Positions 47,961-59,161 of a stretch of DNA of 64,000 nucleotides are shown piece after piece. The stretch covers positions 79,195,150 through 79,259,149 of the forward strand of contig NC_079137.1 in the NCBI RefSeq assembly GCF_945859705.1, given 5' to 3'. Made by a program: the position numbers and the translations under genes. The notes under the pieces are model-generated. The model saw nothing but the letters and a program-made list of their open reading frames with translations. It had not been told where the DNA came from and ran no database searches. Numbering within the stretch: position 1 is the first letter of the stretch; each line of letters starts with the position of its first letter. The DNA is from Episyrphus balteatus (Eukaryota > Arthropoda > Insecta > Diptera > Syrphidae).

Positions 47961-50900
47961 ATAACTTTTCTTAGAGCAATCGTATTGACTTTATTTTAAT
48001 GTCATTAGATTTAGCATCAAAAAATACCTTGAAAACATGTGTCATATGATGATATTCAACAAAACAATTTTTTTCAGTATATTTTTGACCTTCACCCCCT
48101 CCCTCTTGTCCGACCAACTTTTTTTCATAGACTTTTTTTGTACTTGGGTCTTATCCCAAAAGCAAACTTTTTGCCAAGTTTCATGAGTGTAACAATTTTT
48201 TTTTTTTATAAATGCCTATTTTACCTGTACTAAAAAAACATCTAAAACCAAAATTTCAAAAAATTCATTGTCCGGTTTTCGAAAATTTGATTTTTCAAAA
48301 AAAAAGTTCTTAATTTTTTTAAAAATCCGTTGGAGCCGTTTTCAAGAAATTACAGCTTTACTAAAATTGTTCTATGACAAGTACCGTTATTTTTGGTGCA
48401 AGAAAATTAATTCTTAAAAACCCTCTGGAGTGTGGCCAAAAACGCTATGTACCAAATTTCGACATCAATCGGTCCATTTATTTAGGCAGAAGCTTTGTAT
48501 ACAGACAGACAGACAAACGGACTTCCGTGACCCAGATTTTTGGCATTTTCTATCATCGTAATGTCATGGAAAAATTTTATCTCAATTTTCTTTTTTTTAC
48601 GAATGCATATATCATTATGATAAAAGTAAAGTATCTATGTATAATATAGATATGTATATAGTACCTATATCGCAAGTAAAAAAATAAATCATACATTTTT
48701 TGTATTGATTATAAAGCTTCTTATTTCTCATCTACAATTCTTCAGATAATTTCAAAAACATGACAATTATCTAGCCTTTCTGATCCCAACACACTTCAGT
48801 AATCCTAAAGACACTCTCATCGGCGTCGTAGTCTATGATAAAATAAACAACTCTCAAAATCCATCCTATTTATATTTATTTTATTATTACACATAAGCCT
48901 TATATATTCGTCGTCTGTATATCGTTTGACTGAACCTAATTTATATTTTTTCGATAAATACTCTCTTTCTATCTCTTCAAGTCTATAAAGATAAAACTTT
49001 TATCTATTTTCCTTCTTTTTCATACACAAAATACTCAGAAAAAAAATATATACCCAAATAATTATCTCAACGAATTAATTTATATTCTCTTGTTCTTCTT
49101 TTATGCTCTTCCTTTCAAAATGAAAGACGCATACAACAAATAACGAAATAAAAAAAAAAAAACTTTTCTTCAAACCAATTTTTGTTTTGCTGATTCCTCT
49201 GAAAAATACCAAAAAAAAAAAATCTATCTTTCTGAGAAAATTTATTGATTTTATTTTTTTAATACTTTTAAATAACTTTCATTGCAAAAGTTTTTTTTTT
49301 TTATCTTGTCATGTTTTATTTTCTCTATAAAAATGTACAACAATTCTCACATTAAATTAAAATTATTTCCAAATTTATTACAAAATAAAAAAAAAAAATA
49401 ATTTTTCGATTACTCGGGCGTATGCGTGATATTTTATTTATAATTTCCTCTTTTTTGTCCCAACAACAAAAAAATAATTCTATATATATTAATTATTCGC
49501 AGACAAATTGCCAATTACAGAATAATATTCGTGGCAAATTGCAGGTGCAACTTATTGGAGCATAAATTCATATCAAACTCCCTCTCTTCGCGAGCTCAGT
49601 CAGAGGTAAAAGTTGAAAACAACACCAACAAAAAAAATAAGTTCTTTGTTTTTTGAAAATGATTTTTTTATTTAACAAACTTTATGCGGAAAAAGTTTTG
49701 TTTGCACATTTTTTTTTTTCTACGTGTGTTGAGTTCATGTTTCAAATGAAGCGCCACCTGCTGCTATCACAAAGGTTTTTATCAACCTTATGCTGGTGGT
49801 GTCCGGTGCATTGGACACAATTGAGTTGTTGTGTTGAAATTGCACACGGCTGGTTGGGGTGTCTCTGATGTGCCTTGTGCAATGTGCTATATAATTTACA
49901 GCTCTTCTCTAGCATTGATTGTACACTCAAGTCCGTCCTCCATGTCGCACAGTTCCACAGCAGTGTATTCAAACAAAAAACCAATTTATATTTATTTCGC
50001 AGTGAGAGTTTCAATGTTTTAGCGTTTGGTGGAGTCTGTGTTGCGGTGTCCTTAATTATATCGTACCAGAGCGGACATAACAAACACAACACCCACACAC
50101 CAGAGCTTATGTTTAGGGCGAGAAGCTGAAGAGCTTAGAGAGTGTTACAAACATTTTGCATTTTGCAGAGTGTGATGCGGTGCAATTGCCTGTGTTCTGT
50201 CCTGTAGTTAAAGCTAAAATATGTACAATGCGCATTTTGACAGCAAACTATGCCAATTTTTGAATTGAGATTTGTTATTGTTGCCACCAGATGCCCCTGG
50301 AATTCAGGGTCTGTTCTGATGTTTGTTTGAGGAGCGCATTACAAAAAGAGAGGGTTGGCTACAACGATTTGTGAATGCGGCTCACTCGGCAGTAATAGCA
50401 ATTTGTGCGACGCCTATGAAAACCTCTTTTTTTTTTAAAGCCCCGTGAATCCCATAAACGCCAGCATAACAATAATTCAACGCGACGTCGTCGTCGGGAT
50501 TTTCGCCATTTTCGCGAGAGTATGTGGGCGCCATTCAACAGTAGTTTGTGTGTTCCACATATATGGTGGATATGGATGAAGTCATTACATTTCTCATTGC
50601 CCCAGTTTCAGAGCCAGCAATACTTGGTCGCAGTTTCCTCAGCAGGGCTATTATGTCGACTTTCCACCTACCATATCACTATACCATCGAATGGGACTTG
50701 TCCTCGTTCGTCCTCCTCTTTGTCCTGCTATGAAGTTGATTATAATTTCGTGTGTTGGCAGAAAGGATAGTAAAAGGCTTTTGGCAACTGCAGCCACACT
50801 TTGCCAATAATCCCCTGTATTGAACTTGCTCCTTGTCGTCGTTTTATTTTGGTCAAAGTACTCAATCTTTATCGTTCTTTGTAGATTCAACGGCTTTGAT

Positions 50901-51915
50901 CGTTTCTCCCGCTAGAGGGGGTAAGTTTTTTCCCCCAAACTGACATGAAATTTATATTATAGACAAAAAAAATAAAAGAGGGAAAGCAAAAATCGTAGTA
51001 AAAGAGATTAAAAGTTATTCCTTTCGCAAAAAAAAAAACAGGGAAGACCAACAAAAAAAAGGATTCACCACACATGCACACAGAGCAGCTCATTGCATTG
51101 AAGGCAGCATCAGAAGCACTAACAACAACAAAAAACAGTGGGTGTTTGCAGTGAAATGATTGTGCCGCCGGAACACGAAATGTTCTCTGTTCTGCCTGCT
51201 TAAAAAAAAAAAATGTCTGTATTATAGAGAAAGTAATGCGCTGGATGTGCTGCTAGAGCCTGGAGGGTTAAAATTTGTTATTTTCTGAAATAAAAAAGGG
51301 AAATGAGTACAAAAAATCCCTATCTCCATGCATACCTACTACAACTCGTCAAAGATTGGGAGCAGTGAAACACTGATAGTATAGTAAAGCTAAGCAGCAT
51401 CGCAGTGCATTCCTCACATACATACACACTTATATAAAAAGTTTTTTTTTTTCAAGACCTGTGGGGATAGAATCGCTTTCAATTAAAGGGAAGATAAAAA
51501 TTCCTAGAATATTCTGGTGAAAAAAAAGGATATTTTTTTTGTATATATTTTTTTGATTGAGAATAAAAAAGACTTAAATTCTGTGTTTAAATAGAAAAGT
51601 TTCGTTTTTTATTTGGTTTTTGGATTTTGTGATACTTTTTTTTTTAACAGTTTTGTTTACATCAGATGTTTGTATGGGGATGAAGTAGAAAATTCTTTGA
51701 ATTGGGATATTTGTTTGAGCCTTAGGAATATAGAATTTTTTTAAATTCCATCGCTTTTGTATTTTAAAAAAAGGACTTTTGTAAGATAAAAATAAACAAT
51801 CCATTTGTATAGTCAAATGTTATTGTTTGTATCACTTTTTGACTTCAAAGAGTTAGTATATCTGATATACTTTGAAAGTCCCTTTTTTAGCACGTGGAGT
51901 ATAAATGGAGTATAA
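47961..51915. other. Non-coding spacer with CAGACAGACAGA tail motif
   Basis: ACAGACAGACAGACAAACGG at 48501-48520, followed by ACTTCCGTGACCCAG, resembles a motif that recurs in insect dispersed repeats and may mark the end of the repeat block begun near 44.8 kb. From there to 51.9 kb I see AT-rich DNA, a GCGACGTCGTCGTCGGG patch at 50480 and short motif-less frames. Confidence 0.45.
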
Positions 51916-52532
51916 ATGGAATTCCACCGCACCATAGCTGCACCACGTCCGCACCATGATCAAAAATTTCTAAACCGCCCCACCACCGCTGCACGACGTC
52001 CGCACCATTTCATTTTTTTAAAAAATGAAAAAATTCGCTGCACCACCGCCGCACCATTTCATTTTGAATGAAAAATTCAGTACACCAACGCCGCACCACG
52101 TTTGCACCATGATCTAAGATTCTATTCTCGTACTTATACAAATGTTTAAGTCGTCTTCAAAGTTATTTTGACTTAAGCAACAAATTGCCATTTCGTACAA
52201 GCAAGACTTGGTGATCGAGTGGTTAAGACGTTGGACTTCTAATTGAAAGTGTTTTGGATACTCGGGTTCGAATCTCCTCCTTGTCGGTAGTTTTTTTTTT
52301 TGATTTTTCAATAATCCAAAATTATGTATCATGGTGCAGTGAATTTTTCATACAAAATGAAATGGTGCACCGAATTTTTCATTCAAAATTAAATGGTGCG
52401 GACGTTGTGCAGTTGTGGTGCGGCAGTGGTGAGCCGAAATTTTCCGCCAAACGGAGGTGGTGCAGCTGTGACGCGTAGGTCAAGATTTTTTTAAATTTTT
52501 TCTTTAACAGTTCAATTTCTATTTTTACTCGG
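51916..52532 (+). mobile_element. Composite element with tRNA-like core, copy B
   Basis: Same ends as copy A: ATGGAATTCCACCGC at 51916 and TTTCTATTTTTACTCGG ending at 52532. The left arm (51916-52115) has iterated GCACCATTTCATTTT, ATGAAAAATTC and CACCACCGCCGCACCA units. The right arm (52325-52460) carries them inverted (GAATTTTTCAT, AAAATGAAATGGTGC, GTGGTGCGG). A unique block and the tRNA-like module (52205-52289) sit between the arms, then an 11-T run and ATAATCCAAAA. A folded transcript would place the tRNA-like unit at the tip of a long stem. No protein is encoded. The family could be a foldback-type transposon that captured a tRNA gene, or a SINE with inverted internal repeats. Confidence 0.75.
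52205..52289 (+). pseudogene. tRNA-like sequence (class II, TCT-like anticodon), copy B
   Basis: 85 nt from GACTTGGTGATCGAGTGG to TTGTCGGTA. Box A TGATCGAGTGG and box B GGTTCGAATC are close to consensus. GACTTGG at the 5' end can pair at 5 of 7 positions with CCTTGTC near the 3' end. The anticodon-arm loop is CTTCTAA with a weak stem. Eleven Ts follow directly, an expected Pol III stop. The length matches copy A exactly. The mixture of Ser/Leu-like shape and Arg-type TCT loop argues for a derived pseudo-tRNA. Confidence 0.65.
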
Positions 52533-55511
52533 ACATGTCCTGTTATGACTGCAAGGACAATAATGATATGCCTACCCGATAGTTATAGACCTGTGCTTTA
52601 AGTTCTTCCTTCATTAGAAAAACAACATTCTACTCTATTTGAATCTGTCGACGAAGATGCGAAGCTCTTCTACATAGCTCTAAGCTTCACTCTTAGCCCC
52701 CTTTACTACTGCAAGGTTTACCTCCATTAAGATAATTGGACAGAATTTGTTCATATAATCGAATGTAAATGAGCATTATGCGGGTGAACCCTTAAAATTT
52801 ATAAACTTACAGCATCACAAACAAAAATTTTGCAATTATTTGATAAACGGGCCAATGCTTGCGAAGGGTCTGGATATTTTCTTGATGGTTCTCCCAGTGC
52901 GTATCCATCTCATTATTTAGTCACTTAAAGCATCGTTGAAGCACAAGACTTTAACATCTCGTGCATTTTATTTTAATTACGTCATTACTACCACAAATCG
53001 CTGGCACACTTGTAGACACTTGTAATAAGTGTTTCATTGAAAAAATTACAGGTGTCAAGACCATGCTTTCAAATCTTAATCATATTCAAATAGACAGTAA
53101 AAGAGTAGTTGGTGCATTTTTGTTATTAAAATTGCAATATTCAACTTTTCTAGTGAAAAATCCAATTCAAATTGCAGTTGTTTGTTATTCTTCACTTGAA
53201 AAGTATTCACATCATAATTGTATTCAATTTTATCAGCTAATTGACATTTACAACAAAATAAATTCATTTTAATTAGGCTCATGCAAGAAAATTGTACTTC
53301 AAGGAAATCAACTGAACAATATTTCGAGGAAAACTTATAATAGGCGAAATTGATAGCACAACTTTTTTCAGTTAAGAGAAAATTTAAACGAGATTGAAAA
53401 CTTCATAGAAAATGAAGTGAAAATAACAGGAATTCTGTTTAAAAAACACTCAAAGTGTAGAAAATATTGGCATATTAATTTTAAAATTCAAGAAATTTCA
53501 CTATCCAACAAAAAGGGGATAATTTATCCCTGATCTTTTTTTTTTTAATTAAATTTACTCTTCAATGGTTTAAGATTCAAATTAAAAGAATCCATAAAAC
53601 TGTGAGTAATTAAGACCTTTTCTTAATAAATTATTATAATTATTATCTAAGAAAAAACCCACAACATCCCAAAACTCAAACCCTTTTCCCATTAATCATT
53701 ACACCTTCATTCGAATAAGTCATTTTTCTAAGGAACAAAAATAAGAAAAAACTTTCTCCATTCTTCAAATACTTAACTGAGAAGAACATAAAACACGTTC
53801 CTTTTATGTAATAAGTTGGAAAAACATACATGGTTAACTTATTTCATTGCGAAATAAAAGTCCTTTTATACAAAAAAAAACTGAATTCGTTTTTAATGAA
53901 GCTATTTCCTAGAGTTTTTCATCACCGATCTCATTACTCTCAGAAATGGCACACATAAACTTTTGCATACGTAGACTCTTGCCATACTTTCGAAACAAGG
54001 ATACCTTACCTCCTACCAAAAAATAAATAAATAAATCTCCTCTTTTTTCATACCTTTTTTTTTATATGTGTATCACTCTGCTTTCTGGTGTATCCTTTGG
54101 GATTATATTCAAATTGAATGAAAAGTAATCAAGTTTTTAGGACAAAATATACAGAGCCAACATGTGTTTTATTTAATTTGAAGAAGGAAAAACTTTGCAC
54201 ATTTAATCTCTAATCCTTGGTATCGTGGAGGTCCTTGTATATACAAACCAACGAAATATAAGTTTCTGAAATAAGGACTCCACTTAAAATGGGAAATAAA
54301 ATGGATTAATGATGCAGAAGTTGTATAGTGGGGGGATGAGGTCAAACTCTCTTTCCCTTCGTTTTTTCTGCCTAAAAGGACCTCCATGGAACAAAGCTAC
54401 AATTATCGCACTGATACATATTACGTGTTTACACGCTCGAACGCAACAAATTTATGTTCGTGTTTTTTTTTTTTATTTTTCCTTTGAAACACAACGGACA
54501 TGAAAGATGGATGTGGGGATTTGTTTTTATATTATTTTTGTTGTTTCAGTTTTATATAAACGTGTAATTTTTTGTTGAAGAGAGAGAAAGGACTTCGTTT
54601 TTGACTGCTGAGTCCTGGCGGCAACATGAAATTTAATCAATTTTGATGCTGACGAGGCATCATTTCATTTAAGTTTTTTTTTTCATCTTAGCAGTTTATA
54701 TTTTGTTGTTGGGATAAAAAAAAAAAATACATAACGCACAAAGGTAATTGGATGAATTTCCGATAATGCAAAGCTTCAGGATGATGATGTCTGAAGTATG
54801 AACATTGAACATACTCTACCATCATTTCAGCCAGCTGTTGAATCTATGTTGATTTTGTCGTTTTAATTAAAAAATACGATGATGATGATGTGAAAGAAAT
54901 GTCGACATTGGCATTTGCTTCCTAGAATTAAAAAAAAAAAAAAATAACATGCAAGCAATTTATTCACATACATTGAAGTGTATGCCATTAATTCTGATCT
55001 ACTTGAAGGTGTGTGAGAAAACACGGTTAAATGAGGCAAAATTAAAAAAAAAAAACAAAAATTTAACCTATATCTTTTTTTTAAATTGCTTTTTTTACGC
55101 ATGTTTCTGATAGTGACGATTTTCCGTTTACACGATGAAGTAAAATAAACACTGCACCTGATTTGCAAAGTGAAAACTGAATCCAGGAGTTCTGAACACC
55201 TTGGAACTAAAAAAATATCTATATATCATAACAGTTTAAAGAGTTATGGACATTATGGACTTTTGTCCCAGTTCAGCCAGTATCTTCCCCACACTTACCT
55301 GACTGTAGAAAGAATTAGTAACCTTTTAAACATTTGTAACCTGTCTTGAGAGTTTTGGTTTTTGTTTTTACAAAGAACTTTAAATTGTGGGCTTATATCC
55401 CACCTTAAGAAAATAAAGGATTTTGTCCCAGTAGATTAGGATTCAAGTCCATAATAAAACATCCATTACCTATGGACTTATATAGCATTCGCACTTTTAT
55501 TTAAACTTAAC
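52533..55511. other. Non-coding spacer, no gene recognised
   Basis: AT-rich, with no motif in the open frames at 52961-53272, 54169-54387 and 54863-55168. GAT microsatellite patches lie near 54879-54892. Nothing else seen. Confidence 0.55.
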
Positions 55512-55697
55512 ACAAATTATTTAACCTTTTTCACAAATATATTTCACCTTTTAGCAAATATATTTCACCTTTTAGCAAATATAATTAAACTAAAAGCAAA
55601 TCAATTAAACCCAAAAGCAAATATAATTAAACTAAAGCAAACTATTTAAACTTTTAGCAAATCTATTTAAACTAATCGCAAACTGAATTAACCTGTT
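55512..55697 (+). repeat. ~20-22 bp minisatellite
   Basis: Units such as TTTTAGCAAATATATTTCACC and its AAACTAAAAGCAAAT variants repeat about eight times, well conserved at the left (two near-identical 23-bp units around 55533-55580) and degenerate at the right. Non-coding. Confidence 0.75.
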
Positions 55698-56157
55698 CTA
55701 GAAAAAGCTTTTGGTATCGAGCTATGAAGATGTAGGAAACCTATCATTTAACAACTTTATTTTTTGTGTCTAAGATGTGAATAGTTACTAGAACTAGAAC
55801 ATCGTTGGTCATTGTTAGTGTTCTATGTCTGCTGTGTTTGTATATTTAATAGTTTGAGAAGCTGTGGTTAGGTATATTTCAGCTTTGTGGAACCTAACAA
55901 AAAAAAAAATATATATCAATAAAAAAAATGTTGCATACACGTAGGAGCAATGAGTAAGCTCGACTTGGTGTTATATGAAATCTTTCCAAAATATGTAAGG
56001 ATATTCTACACCTCTCCAAAACTGCTAAGGGTTGTTTTTTTTTTAGAGTTGTTTTGTATTAGGTAGTTTAAAAAAAAAAAAAAAAAAAAAACAATTATGA
56101 AAGAAAAAAAAAAATGAAAAAATATAAAAAAATGACAAAAAGAAAAAAAAAGACATT
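55698..56157. other. Non-coding AT-rich spacer
   Basis: Contains long A runs (56069-56091 and others to 56150) immediately downstream, on the minus strand, of the tRNA-like sequence at 56158-56232. No gene. Confidence 0.5.
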
Positions 56158-56232
56158 GGTGCACGCACCGGTACTCGAACCAGGGGGTCTGAGATGTGTT
56201 CAGCATCTCTATCCACTGGACTACGAGGCACC
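56158..56232 (-). pseudogene. tRNA-like sequence (GAA-type anticodon loop)
   Basis: On the minus strand it begins GGTGCCTCGTAGTCCAGTGG and ends GTGCACC. Box A TAGTCCAGTGG fits; box B GGTTCGAGTAC is near consensus. The anticodon arm AGATG/CATCT is perfect with loop CTGAACA, giving GAA (Phe). GGTGC pairs with GCACC at the ends, but the T stem has mismatches. A T-run follows within four bases. It differs from the tRNA-like core of the composite elements. Most likely a tRNA pseudogene or SINE head rather than a normal tRNA-Phe gene. Confidence 0.55.
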
Positions 56233-56599
56233 TAGAATCAACTTGGTCGTAATAGAAGCTTATAGGTAGAAAAAAAAGGTAAAAACAAAAAAACAAAAAT
56301 TAATGTTCAAGGACAAATTTTCTTATAAAATTTTCGAAATTCGAAATTTTACAAAAAAGAAATTCACATATACAGTGAAATATAATATCAAAAAAAATCT
56401 TAAAATCGGTGAATTTTGACCAAAAATGATAAGAAATATTACACATATTTTTGAAAAATTCAGAAATGAATTTTAAGATATTATTTGTATTTTTGTGGTC
56501 AAAAACCATTGATTAAATGACTAAACGGAAACCCAAATATTTCGTCCATGATTGTTTTGAGAGTGTATGTGTGAGGGAACCTGTGAGTCTACTCAAGGG

Positions 56600-56607
56600 T
56601 ATAAATA
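56600..56607 (+). promoter_or_regulatory. TATA box
   Basis: TATAAATA in the context GGGTATAAATAG, a close match to the insect TATA consensus. Transcription would start near 56630. It may be the promoter of the retrotransposon LTR or of another transcript reading to the right. Confidence 0.4.
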
Positions 56608-56856
56608 GTTCAAGAAAATCATAATCTTTCCTTTTTTTGGTGATTTTTTCCGTACATTACACGTTATACGTTATATCCGAGTCAAAGATACAAGAAGTTT
56701 TTTTTTACAAGTGTTTTTTTTTCAATTTCAAGTTTTTTTTTAAAAAAAGTTTAATTTAAAGTTTTTTTTTTCAAGTTTTTTTTTTTACAAATAATTGTTA
56801 TCTTAAAAAAAAAAACAATACCTACTTTTGTGCGCAAAACCCAATTATTTTAAAAG

Positions 56857-56927
56857 GTGAGATTTTTTTAATTGAGTTGGCTTTACATTTTACCCTAATA
56901 CTTGCCCTCGTGATTTTTTTCTACCAG
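56857..56927 (+). other. Intron-like segment 1 (71 nt)
   Basis: Donor AAAAG|GTGAGA and acceptor TTTCTACCAG|GTGCTCCAG bound a T-rich 71-nt segment, a typical length for fly introns. The same two junctions recur at 57024-57096. Splicing is inferred, not shown. Confidence 0.35.
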
Positions 56928-57023
56928 GTGCTCCAGGTGGAGAAAATTCTAATTGTTTTAATTAACACCTACATACCTACATTAATTTGGTGTTTTATTA
57001 AACATTACTGCTTAAAATTAAAG

Positions 57024-57096
57024 GTGAGACATTTTTCGTTTACTCGCTCTACGTACCTAGATACGAACATGTAAATTAATGTAATTTTTCAATCAG
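57024..57096 (+). other. Intron-like segment 2 (73 nt), duplicate of segment 1
   Basis: Donor TTAAAG|GTGAGA and acceptor TTTCAATCAG|GTGCTCCAG repeat the junctions of segment 1, leaving a 96-nt exon between. A further perfect donor (GGG|GTAAGTGAG at 57907) and a strong acceptor (TTTTTTTTCAG|GTGG at 58591) lie downstream. Confidence 0.35.
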
Positions 57097-59143
57097 GTGC
57101 TCCAGAGTAAAAATCGATCGAATTCGATTCGAAACTAAAAACCCGACCATCCAATCAGACTTTTTAAAGTCTAAAAGTGCTCTTTTTGCTAAGCCGCACA
57201 ATATCGCCCAAATTCAGAAAAAAAAAACTATTTGACTCGCAGCCTGAGCAAACAAAAAAAAAATCACCCCCAAAATCTCCATCTTGGCACCTTTATTTTA
57301 TTTAAATGTGTAAAAAAAGTACATATTTTTATTTTTTTTGATCCTGTTTAAAAATCCTGCAAGGACTAAATAAAATTAACAGCAAAAAAAAAAATACAAC
57401 ACACACTCTCAACTCAACAATCAAAATCATCCAAACTTTCATCCTCGGAAAACATCCAGGAAAACATCTAAAATTGCACTTATAACCTAAATAAGCAATA
57501 TCCAGGAAAAACATATAAAATCATCTTCTACCTGAGCCTTCATCTCATCACGTTTCAAAAAAAAAATCATCACAAAACCTATAAAAGCTAAGTACCTAAA
57601 AATCTTTCTTTCAAGTAAAAAAATAAAAAAAAAAGTTTTATAAATCTTAAATTATTGCATATCTACTATTTGACCTTGTACATTCAATTCGTTCAAATTT
57701 CTTTTTTCTATTTTACCCTATTTTAGTCTAGCTTTAAAATAAATAAGCAAAATCATAACAAAACAACAACAAAAACTCAATCCTGCGATGGTGTGCACAT
57801 TATCAGGAGGAAATGACCAAATGTGAATTATAAACAACGAAGAACAAAAATACAATTCACCACTGTAACACATAAAAATATGCAAAATTGCAAAACAATT
57901 TGTGGGGTAAGTGAGAATATTAATTTATTGATTGAAAATTTGAACGAACGAATATAATTTAATTTAATTTAAATAATTTTTAATTGTTGCAAATTTAAAC
58001 ATAAAAGATAAAGATATTTGAAAAGTGAAAACAAGAAAGATACGAAAGATAAGAATAATAAGATTAAAGAGAAAGATAGAAAAAAATATATATAGAGAAA
58101 AAGAAAGAAAAAAAGTACACTGAAACTTTCTAATTGATAATTTTTTTTGTTGACATTGCTAAGGAAGGTGTCATTGTGATTTTTTTTTTATTAACTTTTT
58201 TTTGTGATGATTAATGAATTAATATTGAATTCATATTAATTTGAATTATTTTATAATCAAATTATATTTTTTTATAAAAAAATTTGAACATTTATACATT
58301 TTTCTTTATTATCATTTTGGCTATAAGTGATTTGTCGAAACATTTCGTATTAGGTTCTATTGATATTTTTTTTAAATTTTAATAAAATTTGTTGTACACT
58401 TCAATTAAGAAAAAAACATCTTTTATCTTTACTGAGGTTACTTACATATGGATATGTTAATTTTATTCTGCATCGAATTTAGTCATTTTTTTTTTTTGTT
58501 GTGAATTTGATAAGATGACTTTTGCTATAAATTTTTTTATTTTGGCTTTTTGAAGTTGAAACCATGATTATGGTTTAGGTTTTTTTTTCAGGTGGATGTG
58601 GCTCTCACAAGAGTGAGCTATAAGGCGATAACGGCAAAATGAGAACTTAGTTTATTTTTTTTGTTTTATTTTGTTCTTTTGGGGTTGCTACAAATATTGA
58701 GGCCGTGGTAACTAGGTTGGTCACATGGACCTGCTCATAGAGTAGGAATGTGTGACACTATAGGGTGGGATAGTCCTCTGAGAGCAATACATCTGGCTCT
58801 CCTCACTTTCACAAGGAAACAAAATATTTTCAGGTTGTAAAAATAATAATGGACAAATCAGCTTCGCGATATTTTTCGTACAATTTTCAACGGCATGAAA
58901 ACGTAACGGCCGTCCAGTTCCCTGGCTACAAGAATCCCCCCACCGACGAGCTAACCTTTGGCCATGCAAGCATGCCGCGCGGTTAGGGAACAGGACACCC
59001 ATCCACTTTTGCTTCCATGTAGGTTTTAGAGTCCCTGTAAGCTCTGAACCCTACTGGTAGTGTATGGAGTGGGTGGTTTTGGGGTTGAAGTTTTCTTAAA
59101 TTTTCATCTCCGACTCGACAACATCTCGAGAGTACGTTACAGG

Positions 59144-59161
59144 TGGCGCCCAACGTGGGGC
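59144..59161 (+). promoter_or_regulatory. Primer binding site, tRNA-Lys(CTT)
   Basis: TGGCGCCCAACGTGGGGC is exactly complementary over 18 nt to the 3' end of an insect tRNA-Lys(CTT) ending in CCA, as recalled. It lies two bases after the LTR end, the normal place for minus-strand priming of reverse transcription. Confidence 0.9.

Larger units (their letters stand above)
56564..59141 (+). repeat. Candidate 5' LTR of the Ty3/gypsy element (~2.6 kb)
   Basis: The right edge is firm: TTACA at 59137-59141 is followed by GG and the primer binding site. The left edge is inferred from TGTA at 56564, which makes a short TGTA/TACA inverse pair, and from the TATA box 36 bp inside it. Osvaldo and Ulysses-type Drosophila elements are known for unusually long LTRs (over 1 kb and about 2 kb) with Lys primers, so this size is plausible. 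The 3' LTR is outside the window, so the left edge cannot be confirmed and the LTR could be much shorter. Confidence 0.4.

Noticed and set aside
49742..50129. Overlapping open frames on both strands
   Set aside because: Mutual overlap on opposite strands and no motif; the region is only slightly GC-richer than its surroundings.
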